DNA from: Caldifarciminota bacterium
GTDB taxonomy: Bacteria > Hydrothermota > Hydrothermia > B15-G9 > WFZT01
Direction: 5' to 3'
Length of the DNA stretch: 6,310 bases
Assembly: GCA_026991055.1 (NCBI GenBank)
Contig: JALXCE010000155.1
Location: 1-6,310, forward strand
Shown: positions 6,195 to 6,310 of the stretch, piece after piece
Layout: the number at the start of each line of letters is the position of its first letter
Position numbering within the stretch: position 1 is the stretch's first letter
Position numbers and translations under genes: made by a program
Notes under the pieces: generated by a model
Seen by the model: the letters and a program-made list of their open reading frames with translations, nothing else
Told to the model about the DNA's origin: nothing
The model's database searches: none

Positions 6195-6310
6195 TCTATC
6201 AGAACCTCCATTTTGACGAGATTTTTAAGCATATCATAGGCTTTATCAAATTGAAGGCTCCTTCTCAACTCCTCAAACCGATTTTCCTTCTTGTACTTTT
6301 CAACAACCTG
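6191..6310 (-). CDS. tig: Trigger factor, C-terminal end (5' part outside window)
   Basis: An open minus-strand frame enters from the right edge and gives 39 codons ending in TGA (6193-6191). The peptide is highly charged and helical: EELRRSLQFDKAYDMLKNLV near the end, finishing KMEVLIE. This matches the style of the trigger-factor C-terminal arm, which ends in a helix of the form 'LrxxL...KAxDxLlxxaxv'. Trigger factor is the ribosome-associated chaperone and peptidyl-prolyl isomerase that meets nascent chains, and tig directly before clpP-clpX is a very common bacterial order. The call rests mainly on position plus this short match. The stop shares its A with the clpP ATG, or four bases with the clpP GTG. 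The operon promoter should lie upstream of this gene. Confidence 0.72.
   Translation of the reverse strand, partial: QVVEKYKKENRFEELRRSLQFDKAYDMLKNLVKMEVLIE
6205..6209 (-). promoter_or_regulatory. Ribosome binding site of clpP within tig
   Basis: GGAGG on the minus strand lies 10 bases before the GTG (6194) and 13 bases before the ATG (6191) of clpP, inside the last codons of tig. The spacing slightly favours the GTG start, which overlaps the tig stop as GTGA. The two starts differ by one residue. Confidence 0.55.

Noticed and set aside
1..6310. CRISPR array, tRNA/rRNA, insertion sequence, phage or toxin-antitoxin genes
   Set aside because: I saw no regularly spaced repeats, tRNA-like folds, transposase motifs or small coupled gene pairs. 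Nearly all DNA is explained by the operon and the partial surface-protein gene.

Overview
The window holds a tightly packed protein quality-control operon on the minus strand, facing the 3' end of one unrelated secreted-protein gene on the plus strand. In transcription order the operon reads tig (last 39 codons only), clpP, clpX, lon, hflX. It covers positions 6310 down to 872. The first four genes follow the widespread bacterial order trigger factor, ClpP, ClpX, Lon, and hflX has joined as the last gene. Every junction is an overlap or a gap of at most 2 bases. tig and clpP share 4 bases (GTGA), clpP and clpX overlap by 23, clpX and lon are 2 bases apart, and lon and hflX are 1 base apart. 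This suggests one transcript with coupled translation. The promoter must lie beyond the right edge, upstream of tig.

The products form a coherent set. Trigger factor is the ribosome-bound folding chaperone, ClpXP and Lon are the two main soluble ATP-dependent proteases, and HflX is a GTPase that splits stalled or stressed ribosomes. Lon and ClpX carry all the expected ATPase and substrate-handling motifs, and Lon also has its Ser-Lys catalytic pair. The standout anomaly is in ClpP: the aspartate of the Ser-His-Asp triad is an asparagine (S101, H126, N175; codon AAC at 5672-5670). HflX is shorter than typical bacterial HflX and stops right after its G domain.

Positions 1-509 encode the C-terminal end of a secreted or surface protein that finishes in a FlgD-Ig-like / type IX secretion-like sorting domain (motif NYPNPF). 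It converges on the operon. The 362-base gap between them (510-871) has no convincing gene. It contains a perfect 20-bp GC-rich hairpin (538-580) and a C-rich/G-rich imperfect inverted-repeat region (about 636-793). Part of that region could serve as the terminator of the hflX operon when read on the minus strand.

The C-terminal 'YPNPF' domain is common in Bacteroidota/Chlorobiota/Ignavibacteria-type bacteria and in candidate phyla such as WOR-3, Cloacimonadota and Marinimicrobia, so a Gram-negative-type bacterium of that broad group is likely. The phylum cannot be fixed from this window. I found no mobile element, CRISPR array, tRNA or rRNA. Apart from the ClpP substitution this is a conserved housekeeping region.
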